The notes: generated by a model from the letters alone, not told the origin. Positions 36,501 to 44,560 are shown, counted from the stretch's first letter. The stretch is 59,482 nucleotides of DNA from Acidobacteriota bacterium (GCA_021846985.1 JAJZVX010000022.1:1-59482); one strand, 5' to 3'. Numbers and translations are program-made.

Positions 36501-36709
36501 CGGTCCGTGGAGACGCCCCGATAGGAGATGCTGCGCACGGGCAGGCCCTCCCACGGAGCGATGGAATCGCGCTGCTGCGCGGCAGGAGGAGGGGTGGCGG
36601 GCGCGCTCTTGCCCTGGCCGAGGGCCGCAGGCATGCAGACAAGAAGGCAAATCAGCAGACCGCCGCATAGGCACCGATGGCCGCATTGCTCTGCCGGCTT
36701 TGCCTTCAA
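33587..36709 (-). CDS. Omp85/BamA-family outer-membrane assembly protein with seven POTRA domains
   Basis: 1040 residues with the start taken at TTG 36709. AGGGAGAG lies 6 nt upstream, and the following KAKPAEQCGHRCLCGGLLICLLVCMPAALG makes a proper signal peptide. An ATG at 36784 would place 25 odd residues before it and lacks a ribosome site. Seven POTRA-like units of 75-85 residues can be counted, each ending in a GP or EGQQ turn, starting at PVRSISYRGV, FIGTVTVTGA, RIGSVQVSGD, VQVRVTGA, VKSVSITGN, VRVGSVKIEGA and VRKVLLTGL. The barrel follows (about 620-1040) and ends FNFFFSLGQAF with terminal Phe. It heads an overlapping operon with a SurA-like gene and tamB, so a BamA or TamA role is possible. 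Confidence 0.9.
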   Translation of the reverse strand: MKAKPAEQCGHRCLCGGLLICLLVCMPAALGQGKSAPATPPPAAQQRDSIAPWEGLPVRSISYRGVSTDRLRPLPRRFEKQIGAPLDREFIEQSLHQLFATGLFETIEVTAAPEQGGVALVFRGQPRTFIGTVTVTGAKGATLNTQLLRASQLTAGARFTSGKVDQAIEQMRQTMAANGFHSPAIAHILTEHPREQLVDIAFQVISGPQARIGSVQVSGDPGMTVEQFRRHAHLKTGARVHHETANRALAGVLKVYQNEGRLEAEIKLESQKYDPKEKHTDFRFSANRGPLVQVRVTGASISPQRLKQVIPVFEEGTVDDDLLNEGNRRLRDYFQRMGYAEVKVEHRRQAASPAQVVIVYSVQLGPRTRVKSVSITGNHYFDSATLKDLISVHTADAIDRHGVYSQALLASDVGALQAVYNNNGFPWAKVTAETHNEAVKPGKTAPLAVIYHIDEGKQVRVGSVKIEGAAHADPARLLALLNTTPGQLLSPQNLAGDRDTLLTDYLSRGFDQATVDIAQQVEAADPDKVDVAFHITEGQQIFVRKVLLTGLHFTRPSTIARAITLHPGDPLNQTALAETQRNLYDFALFNKVDTAIENPTGKEIYKTVLLQTTEARRWALSYGFGFEVQTGAPQNNCGANCSPNGQTNISPRVLLDITRNNLFGREQSVSLRSNYGLLEQQVSLLFQNPHFEGNRDIGLTLTGGYANSRDVTTYVASRLEGAMRWSQNFTTPSLGLSRANTFIYEFDFRRVKVAAASLQVYPAAIQQLSTAVRVAGPSITWVRDTRDSPLDAHRGTYTSLQEFLSLDHMGAQAEFNRVDVSNSSFYSFGRDRFVLARNTRYGQERAFGPANSELLPLPERLYAGGATSLRSFPINAAGPRDPQTGFPIGGAGTLVNSTELRLPPPTLPWFGNTLSFVLFHDMGNVFANAGDIWSSAIRIHQPSRDSCTSALTDPQNNLDGPTVSIGQLGKCSFNYFTHAAGLGLRYHTPVGPIRLDFSYDLNPPVYPVLGNNGGLFPNPADYYMGQASHFNFFFSLGQAF

Positions 36710-36834
36710 TCGCTTCTCTCCCTGGGACGGCGGTGAAACCCATCCCAATGCATGATAGAAGAGCGGCGCAGGAGAAATTCGCATGCATCGGGCGCCCTGT
36801 CTGGCCGCGATTTCGTTTCGCAGACCGCTCACTC

Positions 36835-36840
36835 TATACT
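36835..36840 (+). promoter_or_regulatory. TATACT -10 element, likely leaderless start of the sigma-factor gene
   Basis: TATACT lies 7 nt before ATG 36848. Initiation 7-8 nt downstream of the -10 would fall on the ATG itself. No convincing -35 hexamer is visible 16-18 bp upstream. A downstream ATG at 36878 would instead give a 30-nt leader, but has no ribosome site. Confidence 0.45.
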
Positions 36841-36847
36841 AACGGGG

Positions 36848-37585
36848 ATGAAAGATGGGCGCAGCAGCAGCCAGCCAATGGAGATTGATCCGAGCAAGTG
36901 CGCGCGCGATCTCTCGTGGACAAGTCCCGCGCTGCCGGCGCCGGCAGGCGGGTTATCCGCGGTCCCGGGACATGCAGAGAGCGATCCGCCCCCATCGATA
37001 GCGGCGGCGGCAGGTGCCACTGTGGACGAAGTGCTGGCCAGGGCGCAGGCCGGGGATCACCAGGCGTTCGCGCATCTCTACGCATTGCACAAAAGGCGCA
37101 TCTATTCTCTATGTCTGCGCATGGTGGGCAACGTGGCGGAGGCGGAGGATCTGACGCAGGAGGCTTTCCTTCAACTTTTTCGCAAGATTGGCACCTTCCG
37201 CGGCGATTCGGCGTTTTCCACCTGGCTGCACCGGATGGCCATCAATGTGGTGCTCATGCGGCTGCGCAAAAAAGGGCTCAGCCTGATCTCGCTGGACGAA
37301 GCCATGGAGCCGGCGCCGGAAGAACGTCCCGGACGCAGCTTTGGGACGCCGGATTTGACGCTGACCGGGTCGATCGACCGGCTGGCCCTCGAGCGGGCGG
37401 TGGCCAATCTTCCCGCCGGATATCGTTTGATCTTTGTACTGCACGACATTGAAGGCTACGAACATAACGAAATCGCAGAGTTGCTCGATTGCTCGATTGG
37501 CAACAGCAAGTCCCAGTTGCACAAGGCCCGGCTGAAACTGCGCGATGCACTGCGCAAGAGCTCGCGGCAGGAGGAACGGCGATGA
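36848..37585 (+). CDS. ECF-type RNA polymerase sigma factor
   Basis: 245 residues. After a poorly conserved N-terminal segment of about 60 residues, region 2 is clear: DHQAFAHLYALHKRRIYSLCLRMVGNVAEAEDLTQEAFLQLFRKIGTFRGDSAFSTWLHRMAIN. Region 4 is seen in AVANLPAGYRLIFVLHDIEGYEHNEIAELLDCSIGNSKSQLHKARLKLRDAL. Regions 1 and 3 are absent, as expected for ECF factors. The gene overlaps the downstream zinc anti-sigma candidate by 4 bp (ATGA), so the two form a sigma/anti-sigma pair. The start could be ATG 36848 or 36878. Confidence 0.95.
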   Translation: MKDGRSSSQPMEIDPSKCARDLSWTSPALPAPAGGLSAVPGHAESDPPPSIAAAAGATVDEVLARAQAGDHQAFAHLYALHKRRIYSLCLRMVGNVAEAEDLTQEAFLQLFRKIGTFRGDSAFSTWLHRMAINVVLMRLRKKGLSLISLDEAMEPAPEERPGRSFGTPDLTLTGSIDRLALERAVANLPAGYRLIFVLHDIEGYEHNEIAELLDCSIGNSKSQLHKARLKLRDALRKSSRQEERR

Positions 37586-37836
37586 GTGAGCATTCCAGGC
37601 CGATGAGCTGCCTTGAGTTTCAGGAGAAGTTGCCGGAGTTGATCGCATCCGGGGAGAGCATCGCCCACCACCCCCACTACCAGAACTGCGAGTTGTGCCG
37701 CGCCCTGCTGGCCGACCTGGAAACCATCGCGGAAGCGGCGCGCCAGCTTCTGCCGGTGGTGGAGCCGCCAGACGACCTCTGGAGCCAGATCGAAACGGCC
37801 ATCCGGGAGGAAGAGAACTCCCCGGAAAAGGGCTGA
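37582..37836 (+). CDS. Small zinc anti-sigma factor candidate (ZAS motif, no membrane helix)
   Basis: 84 residues. H32-x3-C36-x2-C39 (HYQNCELC) fits the zinc-binding HxxxCxxC motif of ZAS anti-sigma factors, and SCLEFQEKLPELIASGE is the usual preceding helix. The C-terminal part (VEPPDDLWSQIETAIREEE) resembles the linker that leads to the membrane helix in larger family members, but the protein ends there, so it is cytosolic. It is translationally coupled to the ECF gene. A redox-sensing role is possible by analogy with RsrA-type proteins but is unproven. Confidence 0.8.
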   Translation: MSEHSRPMSCLEFQEKLPELIASGESIAHHPHYQNCELCRALLADLETIAEAARQLLPVVEPPDDLWSQIETAIREEENSPEKG

Positions 37837-38135
37837 ACGGTCCGGAAAAGCGCGCCGGAGGCGTTCACTTTTCTTTTTAGTCAGCCGATACAGAGGGCAA
37901 GAGCCGGCCGGGCACAACGGTGTCCTGGGGGTGTGCGCCAGGAGAGCGGTCCGGGCGCAGAAGGGGCTGCCATCCCGGCGTCGGCGTGGCTATTGAAGTG
38001 GGGGGCAAGCCGGTCGTGGCGAAGGGGGATGCAGATTGCGTTGAAGAGAAGAGGGATAGGGGGGGAGAGTAATTTTTCCGCGACCTTTCAAAGTCTGCGT
38101 AGTCTAATGTAGGAAAGTTGATAAGGGGACACTCA

Positions 38136-40574
38136 ATGAAATTCGAGTCCACCAAGTTGCCGCCTCCCGCCGACGAATCGGTGCAGCAGAATGAGCAGAG
38201 ACGGAAGATCTCCGTACTGCCTGTCCGGGACACGGTTTTGTTTCCGCACGCCGTGTTGCCGTTGACGGTGGGCCGGGAGAGTTCGATCCAGTTGATCGAG
38301 TCGCTGGGTGAGGAGCGGGCCATTGTGGTGGCGGCGCAGTTGGATCCGCGGCTGGATGTGCCGCAGCCGGCAGACCTGCATGGGATTGGGACGTTGGCGA
38401 CGGTGCACAAAGTGGTGCGCATGCCCAACCAGAGCCGTTTTGTGTTTACCGAGGGAGTGGAGCGGGTGCGTCTGGTGCGTTATGTGCAGACGGAGCCGTA
38501 CATGGTGGCTGAAGTGGAGACGCTTGTGGAGGAGGCGCCTCCTGCCTCGGTGAGCGTGGAGGCGCTGGTCAGGAATGTGGTGGATCAGTTCCAGCAGGTG
38601 GTTTCCGAGTCGCAGACGCTTTCCGACGAGCTGCGCACGATAGCGGCCAACATTGAAGAGCCGAGCCGGCTGGTGGACTTTGTGGCGTCGTCGCTGCCGT
38701 TTTTGACCACGGAGGACAAGCAGCAGTTGCTGGAGACGGCCAGCATTGTGACGCGGCTGGAGTTGTTGAACAAGCATCTGGCCAAGGAGATCGAGGTGCA
38801 GCAGTTGCGCGCCAAGATCCAGACCGAGGTGCAGGGCCAGGTGCAGCAGTCGCAGCGCGACTACTATCTGCGCGAGCAGATGAAAGCCATCCAGAAGGAG
38901 TTGGGCGAGCAGGACGAAGGGCAGCGGGAGACCGAAGAGCTGCGGCAGAAGATTGAAGCGGCGGGCATGCCGGAGGAGGTGAAGAAGGAAGCGCTGAAGG
39001 AGCTGGCGCGTCTGGGACGGATGTCGCCGATGGCGGCGGACTACTCGATGACGCGGAACTACATCGAGTGGCTGGCGGTGCTGCCGTGGGCCAAGAGCTC
39101 CAGGACGCAGATTGACATTGCGAAGGCCAAGGAGATTCTGGACGAGGATCACTATGAACTGAAGAAGGTGAAGGACCGGGTACTGGATTATCTGAGCGTG
39201 CTGGAGCTGAAGCCGGATATGAAAGGCCCGATTCTTTGTTTTGTCGGACCGCCGGGGGTGGGCAAGACGAGCCTGGGGCGGTCGATCGCACGGGCTCTGG
39301 GCCGGAAGTTCCAGCGGATTTCGCTGGGCGGCATGCACGACGAGGCGGAGATTCGCGGTCACCGGCGGACGTATATTGGAGCGCTGCCGGGGCAGATCAT
39401 CCAGAGCATCCGGCGGGCGGAGACGAACGATCCGGTGATCATGCTGGACGAGGTGGACAAGCTGGGGCGGGACTTCCGCGGCGATCCGGCGTCGGCGCTT
39501 CTGGAGACGCTGGACCCGGAGCAGAACAACACGTTCCGCGACAACTACCTGGATGTGCAATTCGATCTTTCCAAGGTGCTGTTCATCTGCACGGCCAACA
39601 TGCTCGATCCGGTGCCGCCGCCGCTGCTGGACCGGATGGAGATTATTCCTCTGCAGGGCTACAGCGAGGAAGAGAAGCTCCACATTGCCAATCGCTATCT
39701 GATTCCGCGCCAGATCAAGGAGAACGGGATAACGCCGGAGCAGATTGCATTTCCGGAGGACGCGGTGCGCCACATGGTGCGGCACTACACGCGCGAGGCC
39801 GGAGTGAGGAAGCTGGAGCAGACCATCGGGACGGTGTGCCGCAAGCAGGCGCGGCGGGTGGTGGAAGGCAAGAAAGAGAAGCTGATTGTTACCCGTGAGG
39901 CGCTGAAGGAGTTCCTGGGCGGCATTCAGGTGCGCGTGGAAACGGAGGTGGCAGAGCGGGTGAAGCGGCCAGGCGTGGCCGTGGGACTGGCATGGACGCC
40001 GGCCGGCGGCGACATTCTCTTTATTGAAGCCAACAAGATGAAGGGCAAGGGCGGATTCACCATGACCGGCCAGATCGGCGAAGTGATGCAGGAGTCCATG
40101 CAGGCGGCACTGACCTGGGTGCGCTCCAACGCTGCCAAGCTAGGGCTTCCCGAGGATTTTAACAAGGAAATGGACCTTCACATTCACGTGCCTTCGGGGG
40201 CTATTCCCAAGGACGGCCCGTCGGCGGGCGTGACCATGGCCACGGTGCTGGCGTCGTTGCTGACGGATACGCCCGTGAGGCCGCTGACGGCCATGACGGG
40301 GGAGATTACGCTGAGTGGGAATGTGCTGCCGGTGGGTGGCATCAAGGAGAAGTTTTTGGCGGCGCGGCGGGCGGGAGTGGAAAACATCATTTTGCCCGCT
40401 GAGAACCGGCAGAACGTGGAGGAAGACCTGACGCCGGAGCTGATCGGGGACGTAACGATCCACTACGCCGCCCGGATTGAAGACGTGCTGGCGATCGCTC
40501 TGCCGCAGTTAAGCGCGGTGGGCGCGAGAGCGGCGGAGGAAGCGGAGGAGATCGCGGCCGGCTCGGTGGCGTAA
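38136..40574 (+). CDS. lon: ATP-dependent protease Lon
   Basis: 812 residues, full length. The N-terminal LON domain ([26 protein letters not shown]) is followed by a coiled middle region ([23 protein letters not shown]), the AAA+ module with [15 protein letters not shown] and [10 protein letters not shown], and the serine/lysine protease domain with S696 in [12 protein letters not shown] and K739 in [17 protein letters not shown] 38136 follows AAGGGG 7 nt upstream. It degrades misfolded and regulatory proteins. The 299-bp upstream gap holds its promoter; no CIRCE or other clear heat-shock element was seen. A strong terminator follows. Confidence 0.98.
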   Translation: MKFESTKLPPPADESVQQNEQRRKISVLPVRDTVLFPHAVLPLTVGRESSIQLIESLGEERAIVVAAQLDPRLDVPQPADLHGIGTLATVHKVVRMPNQSRFVFTEGVERVRLVRYVQTEPYMVAEVETLVEEAPPASVSVEALVRNVVDQFQQVVSESQTLSDELRTIAANIEEPSRLVDFVASSLPFLTTEDKQQLLETASIVTRLELLNKHLAKEIEVQQLRAKIQTEVQGQVQQSQRDYYLREQMKAIQKELGEQDEGQRETEELRQKIEAAGMPEEVKKEALKELARLGRMSPMAADYSMTRNYIEWLAVLPWAKSSRTQIDIAKAKEILDEDHYELKKVKDRVLDYLSVLELKPDMKGPILCFVGPPGVGKTSLGRSIARALGRKFQRISLGGMHDEAEIRGHRRTYIGALPGQIIQSIRRAETNDPVIMLDEVDKLGRDFRGDPASALLETLDPEQNNTFRDNYLDVQFDLSKVLFICTANMLDPVPPPLLDRMEIIPLQGYSEEEKLHIANRYLIPRQIKENGITPEQIAFPEDAVRHMVRHYTREAGVRKLEQTIGTVCRKQARRVVEGKKEKLIVTREALKEFLGGIQVRVETEVAERVKRPGVAVGLAWTPAGGDILFIEANKMKGKGGFTMTGQIGEVMQESMQAALTWVRSNAAKLGLPEDFNKEMDLHIHVPSGAIPKDGPSAGVTMATVLASLLTDTPVRPLTAMTGEITLSGNVLPVGGIKEKFLAARRAGVENIILPAENRQNVEEDLTPELIGDVTIHYAARIEDVLAIALPQLSAVGARAAEEAEEIAAGSVA

Positions 40575-40599
40575 GAGGCCGCGGGCCGACCGTTTTGCG

Positions 40600-40640
40600 C
40601 GAAGGACTGGCGAACCTGCCGGTCCTTCGTGTTTTTCCCT
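40600..40640 (+). terminator. Rho-independent terminator after lon
   Basis: A 12-bp stem, CGAAGGACTGGC (40600-40611) with GCCGGTCCTTCG (40618-40629; one T-G pair), has a 6-nt loop and is followed by TGTTTTTCCC. It lies 25 bp after the lon stop. Confidence 0.85.
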
Positions 40641-40801
40641 GGCCTTGCGGCGCGGGGGAGGCGCGAATGCTCCCATTTGGGGGTGGGCCCCGGCCGCTGT
40701 GCCGAAATGAGACAACCCTGGCGCGCGAGGTTGCAGGAAGCGTCTTTTGTGCCGATAAAGGTTACAGACTTCAGTGCGCGGCAGCGCAGCAAGCGGTGAC
40801 C

Positions 40802-41737
40802 ATGTCGATCATGCATACTGCAACTCCGGTTCGGCATTCCAGCCTTCCCCTGTACTTGTCCGGGAACACGACAACGCAGCAGAACGAACAGTTGCGTCAG
40901 TGTCTGGGCGAAGCGATCGACGAGGCTTACAAGACCGCCATCGAGCAGTTGGACCGGCAGAGCGCGCAAGTGGTTCTTGATTCTGGCGACCGGGTGCGGT
41001 GGGAAGTGGCGCAATCGGTGGTGGAGATCGTCGAACGGCACACCGCGAGCGACAAGTACAAGGACGAACAGGTCAGCTCGGCGCGAACCTACCCGCCGAC
41101 GTACAGGGTTCGTCCCGTGGAGGCGCAGGTTACGGAACTGCGGAAGCTATTCCCGAGTCTGGGCGCCTGCAACGAGAAGATTGGGCGGAGGCCGTTGCCG
41201 GACGGAGCCGAGGGGTGGTTTGCGATTCCCCGGTGGCAAGCGCTGGCCCCCACGTACAACGAGGCGGTGGAGATGCTGGTGGAAGTCATGGCCGGCAAGA
41301 GAAAATTCTCCAACCGCATTCTTGGGCGGCTGGGGCCGGTTTATTTACGGCAGAGCGAACGCTCGAAGCTGGCGGAAAAGATTCTGTCTGACCAGCAGCA
41401 GGGCTGCGACATTCTGGTGGTGGCGGCGCAGGCGGGGATGCTTCATCGGGGCTGCAGCGCGCGGCGCACGCGGGCGGTCCTGGCGGGCAATGAATTCGGG
41501 CTGGGGGTCTTTAGTTTCGGCTCGCTGCTCCTGACGCACCCGGAACGGCTGTCGAGCGGAGAGGCCCTGATGGTCGATTGCGGAGGCGACGAGTACTCGG
41601 TGCGGGGAGACTGCACATTTGACCGGGTTCCCCTGTTTGATTACGACATCTCCGGTATCGAGTTCAGCATTTTTTACGAAGATCGTGCCCGGAATCTGTG
41701 GGGTACGCCGACGGGATTTCTATACAAGATGACCTAG
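40802..41737 (+). CDS. Conserved-looking protein of unknown function
   Basis: 311 residues; I do not recognise the family. No signal peptide or membrane helix is seen. The N-terminal half is helical (NEQLRQCLGEAIDEAYKTAIEQLDRQ); the C-terminal half is rich in Gly and aromatic residues with an ordered, globular look: DGAEGWFAIPRWQALAPTYNEAVEMLVEVM, GCDILVVAAQAGMLHRGCSARRTRA, FGLGVFSFGSLLLTHPERL, ALMVDCGGDEYSV. Codon use matches its neighbours and the frame is long, so it is a real gene. Start ATG 40802 is weakly supported (no strong ribosome site); ATG 40811 is an alternative. It stands alone between the lon terminator and the VWFA gene. Confidence 0.7.
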   Translation: MSIMHTATPVRHSSLPLYLSGNTTTQQNEQLRQCLGEAIDEAYKTAIEQLDRQSAQVVLDSGDRVRWEVAQSVVEIVERHTASDKYKDEQVSSARTYPPTYRVRPVEAQVTELRKLFPSLGACNEKIGRRPLPDGAEGWFAIPRWQALAPTYNEAVEMLVEVMAGKRKFSNRILGRLGPVYLRQSERSKLAEKILSDQQQGCDILVVAAQAGMLHRGCSARRTRAVLAGNEFGLGVFSFGSLLLTHPERLSSGEALMVDCGGDEYSVRGDCTFDRVPLFDYDISGIEFSIFYEDRARNLWGTPTGFLYKMT

Positions 41738-41809
41738 GCCGGCGCGTGGTCTTGCCCGAACGCCGCCTGCCGCGTCTAACGGAGAGGGGGTATTCTTTTC
41801 AGGAGGCAA

Positions 41810-42763
41810 GTGTATTTTTTCCGGTCAGGCAAGCGAAACAGGCAGATGGGCGCCGTGGCAATGCTGCTGTTGCCGTGCGGGCTTGCGGCGGCGCGCGGCG
41901 CGGCTGCTCAAACGTCGGCGCCCACGCTCAGTGTGGATGTAAAGCTGGTTAGTCTTTTTGTGAACGTGACCGACCGCAACGGAGCCTTTGTGGGAGCGCT
42001 GCAAAAGAGCGATTTTGCAGTCAGCGACGCCGGGCGGCCGCTGCAGATCGCGATCTTCGAGCGGCAGTCGGAGTTGCCGCTGAATCTGACCCTGGCGATT
42101 GACACCAGCGGCAGCGTGCGCAAAGACATGGGAGAGGAAGCGGAGGCGGCGCGACGATTTGCGCATGCCATGTTGCGGCCCCAGGACGAGATCAGCCTGA
42201 TCCAGTTTGCCACCGAGGTGAGCGAGCTGACGCCCTTCACGAACAAGCTGAGCCGCATTGATCGCGGACTGAGGCATCTGCGCAGCGACTTTGCGACGGC
42301 CCTGTACGACGCGGTGTGCGTGGGTTCGGGGCGTCTGGGTACTCGGCCCGGCCGCAAGGTGCTGGTGCTGGTGTCGGACGGGGGCGATACGGCCAGTTCA
42401 TCGACCTATGCGCAGGCGCTGGAGGCGGCGCTGCGCAACGAGGTGATGATCTACAGCATTATCGACGTGCCGATCGAGGCCAGCGCGGGCCGCGAGCTGG
42501 GGGGCGAACATGCCATGATCACGCTGGCCGAGCAGACCGGGGGCCGAAGCTTCTACGTGGACGAGGGTGGTCTTGACAAGGCCTTTGCGCGGGTGAGCGA
42601 CGATCTGCGCAGGCAATATCTGATTGGCTACTATCCGAAAAACCAGGAGCCGGGCCAGACGTTTCATCGCGTGCGGGTCACGATTCCGCGAGCGGCGCCT
42701 GAAGCCTTCAACATCCGTCACAGAGCGGGGTACTTTGCTGATCCGCAGCCGGCCGGGCGGTGA
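41810..42763 (+). CDS. Secreted VWFA-related protein (acidobacterial type)
   Basis: 317 residues. A signal peptide (residues about 1-34, ending AAARGAAAQ) precedes a beta-sandwich segment (LSVDVKLVSLFVNVTDRNGAFVGALQKSDFAVSDAG) and a von Willebrand A domain. The MIDAS residues are in LAIDTSGSVRKDM, with a Thr in the DFATALYDAV region and an Asp in VLVLVSDGGDTAS. The C-terminal IGYYPKNQEPGQTFHRVRVTI is the characteristic tail of a family highly expanded in Acidobacteria. GTG 41810 follows AGGAGG with a short 3-nt spacer; ATG 41846 is an alternative that would shorten the signal. Function is probably metal-dependent adhesion or complex assembly at the cell surface. Confidence 0.9.
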   Translation: MYFFRSGKRNRQMGAVAMLLLPCGLAAARGAAAQTSAPTLSVDVKLVSLFVNVTDRNGAFVGALQKSDFAVSDAGRPLQIAIFERQSELPLNLTLAIDTSGSVRKDMGEEAEAARRFAHAMLRPQDEISLIQFATEVSELTPFTNKLSRIDRGLRHLRSDFATALYDAVCVGSGRLGTRPGRKVLVLVSDGGDTASSSTYAQALEAALRNEVMIYSIIDVPIEASAGRELGGEHAMITLAEQTGGRSFYVDEGGLDKAFARVSDDLRRQYLIGYYPKNQEPGQTFHRVRVTIPRAAPEAFNIRHRAGYFADPQPAGR

Positions 42764-42846
42764 GCGGAGGGCCAGGGTTGCGGCCTGGTTTTTCGGTTCA
42801 GGCGGCCATGCGGAGACGTCGCGGCCCTCGATCTTTGGCGTGTGTC

Positions 42847-42852
42847 TACAAT
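42847..42852 (+). promoter_or_regulatory. TACAAT -10 element of a probable leaderless promoter
   Basis: TACAAT ends 7 nt before ATG 42860, so the mRNA would begin at or within a base of the start codon. The preceding GTC is shared with the element at 50708-50713 (GTCTACAAT in both). No -35 consensus is present. Confidence 0.55.
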
Positions 42853-42859
42853 GGAGAGT

Positions 42860-43183
42860 ATGGTTTCTTCCACACAGATGCACCGCCGTGCCAAGCAGGC
42901 TCCTCCGGGAAACACCGGGGAGGAAGCGCTTTATCTCCGCTCGCTGAGCGAGCGTCAGGTGACCGTGACGGTCAAGCTGCGGGATGGGGAGACCGTGCGC
43001 GGCTGGATTGAATACTTTGACGACGGCATGTTGCGGCTTACGCGCGAGGGCAAACCCAATCTTTTTATTTATAAAGAGCAGATCCGGACCATTACGGAAG
43101 CAGGTAAGCGGCGGATAAAGAGGCTCGTGGCGGAAACGCGGTCTGTGGAAGCGGAGACGGCGGCGGAGGGAGCAGGCCAATGA
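42860..43183 (+). CDS. Sm-like (Hfq-like) RNA-binding domain protein
   Basis: 107 residues with start ATG 42860; ATG 42851 overlaps the -10 element and is less likely. After a basic N-terminal tail (MHRRAKQAPPG), the region EALYLRSLSERQVTVTVKLRDGETVRGWIEYFDDGMLRLTREGKPNLFIYKEQIRTIT has the Sm1 pattern (hydrophobic strands, DG turn, RGWIEYFDD matching Hfq GQIESFD) and an Sm2-like LFIYKEQI (Hfq has MIYKHAI). The C-terminus is basic and then acidic. It probably forms a ring that binds RNA, but the key Sm2 histidine is replaced. It overlaps the phosphatase gene by 4 bp. Confidence 0.72.
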   Translation: MVSSTQMHRRAKQAPPGNTGEEALYLRSLSERQVTVTVKLRDGETVRGWIEYFDDGMLRLTREGKPNLFIYKEQIRTITEAGKRRIKRLVAETRSVEAETAAEGAGQ

Positions 43184-44094
43184 GCGCAACGGCGCAGGAT
43201 CTGGTGTGGGTACCCCGGGCCACAGCCATTGCCTACGAGGCAGGCGCGTGTTTGAAGGAGTTTTTTTCTCAGGGCGTGGAGACGGAGTACAAGGGGGATG
43301 TGGACCTGGTGACGGTGGCGGACCGGAGGTCGGAGGCTCTGATCCGGGAACGTTTGGCCAAGGTTTTTCCGGAGTGCGGCATCTATGGCGAGGAGGGCAC
43401 GCGGGAGCGGCTGGAGAGCGAGTACCGCTGGTATGTCGATCCGCTGGACGGGACGACCAACTTTGCCCATGGGTTTCCGCAGTTTTGCGTATCAATGGGA
43501 CTGGAGCACCGGCCCGCCGGAACCAGGCCGGACGAGGACGGCACGCTGGTGGCGGCGGTGATCTACGATCCCAACCGCGAGGAGCTGTACACGGCGGAGC
43601 GAGGTCACGGCGCGCGGCTGAACGGACGGCCGATCCAGGTTTCACGCACGGCCGAGCTGGCGGAGGCGCTTGTGGCGACGGGCTTTCCGAGCCACAAGCG
43701 GCACGCGAGCCCGAACATCCATTTTTATCAGGAGTTTACTCTGCGCTCACACGGGGTGCGGCGGGCGGGCTCGGCGGCGCTCGATCTGGCATATGTGGCC
43801 TGCGGAAGGTTTGATGCCTTCTGGGAGTTCAATTTGAATCCCTGGGATACGGCGGCGGGGCTGCTTCTGGTGGAAGAGGCGGGCGGCCGGACGACGGATT
43901 TTTCGGGTGGCAGCTACCGGCTCGACAGCCGCGAGGTGCTTGCGTCGAATGGGCAGATTCACGAGGAATTGCTGGGATTTTTCAGTGACATGTTCGCGGG
44001 CCGGGAACTGACGCCCATTCCCACGCCGCGGGAGTTTGCCGAACGGCGGGCGGCGCGGGGGAAGCCGCCCTGGGCGGACCGGATTCCCGGATAG
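43180..44094 (+). CDS. Inositol monophosphatase family protein
   Basis: 304 residues. Metal-site motifs are present: the Glu pair in GIYGEEGT, WYVDPLDGTTNFAHGFP with the catalytic DxLDGT, and the late motif FNLNPWDTAAGLLLVEEAGG with the final metal Asp in NPWDTA. Members hydrolyse inositol phosphates, fructose bisphosphate, or 3'-phosphoadenosine 5'-phosphate; SuhB also acts in rRNA synthesis. It carries a C-terminal extension of about 30 residues (TPIPTPREFAERRAARGKPPW). It is coupled to the Sm-like gene by ATGA overlap, which suggests an RNA or nucleotide-related role rather than inositol metabolism, but this is inference. Confidence 0.93.
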   Translation: MSATAQDLVWVPRATAIAYEAGACLKEFFSQGVETEYKGDVDLVTVADRRSEALIRERLAKVFPECGIYGEEGTRERLESEYRWYVDPLDGTTNFAHGFPQFCVSMGLEHRPAGTRPDEDGTLVAAVIYDPNREELYTAERGHGARLNGRPIQVSRTAELAEALVATGFPSHKRHASPNIHFYQEFTLRSHGVRRAGSAALDLAYVACGRFDAFWEFNLNPWDTAAGLLLVEEAGGRTTDFSGGSYRLDSREVLASNGQIHEELLGFFSDMFAGRELTPIPTPREFAERRAARGKPPWADRIPG

Positions 44095-44182
44095 CAAAAC
44101 GATGCTCCCGGAGGAGGAGTCAGCTTCCGGGGTCCTGTGCTACTATCAGCGTCGAGGAACGTATTCCCCGGAGAAACCAAAG

Positions 44183-44443
44183 ATGGCATATGTGATTGCA
44201 GAACCCTGTATCGGGACCAAGGACACCGCCTGCGTGGACGCGTGCCCGGTCGATTGCATCCACCCCAAGAAGGACGAAGACGGCTTTGCCGAGAGCGACC
44301 AATTGTTCATCGATCCGGCCGAGTGCATCGACTGCGGCGCCTGTGTGCCGGCGTGTCCGGTGTCGGCCATCTTTGCGCAGGATGACCTGCCGGAGAAATG
44401 GGCCCATTTTGCGGAGAAGAACGCCAAGCACTACGGCCGCTAA
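44183..44443 (+). CDS. fdxA: 7Fe ferredoxin ([3Fe-4S][4Fe-4S])
   Basis: 86 residues. C9-x7-C17-x3-C21-x3-C25 and C48-x2-C51-x2-C54-x3-C58 reproduce the 7Fe ferredoxin arrangement: C9, C17 and C58 for the 3Fe cluster; C21, C48, C51 and C54 for the 4Fe cluster. EPCIGTKDTACVDACPVDCIH is the classic signature. The start ATG 44183 has GGAGAAA upstream; a TACTAT -10 candidate lies about 40 bp before. The protein ends soon after the second cluster (WAHFAEKNAKHYG), as in FdxA. Cytoplasmic electron carrier; partner unknown. Confidence 0.95.
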   Translation: MAYVIAEPCIGTKDTACVDACPVDCIHPKKDEDGFAESDQLFIDPAECIDCGACVPACPVSAIFAQDDLPEKWAHFAEKNAKHYGR

Positions 44444-44465
44444 GCGGCAACAGGGCTGAGGAAGA

Positions 44466-44494
44466 GCGCGCATCCCGTCAGTCGGGATGCGCGC
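44466..44494. terminator. Terminator-like hairpin after the ferredoxin gene
   Basis: A perfect 12-bp stem, GCGCGCATCCCG (44466-44477) with CGGGATGCGCGC (44483-44494), has a 5-nt loop. It is followed by TTGCCGTTT, a weak U tract on the plus strand. It lies 22 bp after fdxA and 66 bp before the AbrB-type gene end, so it can serve either side. Confidence 0.75.
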
Positions 44495-44560
44495 TTGCCG
44501 TTTATGGCCAGATTTTCCGGGGGGCGCGGATTGGCGCGGCGACTGCGCAAAGCGCTTGCT

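Noticed and set aside
37837..38135. Terminator or heat-shock element between the anti-sigma and lon genes
   Set aside because: Only a 5-bp stem (TCCGG/CCGGA) near 37840 and a loose TCTAAT -10; too weak to annotate.
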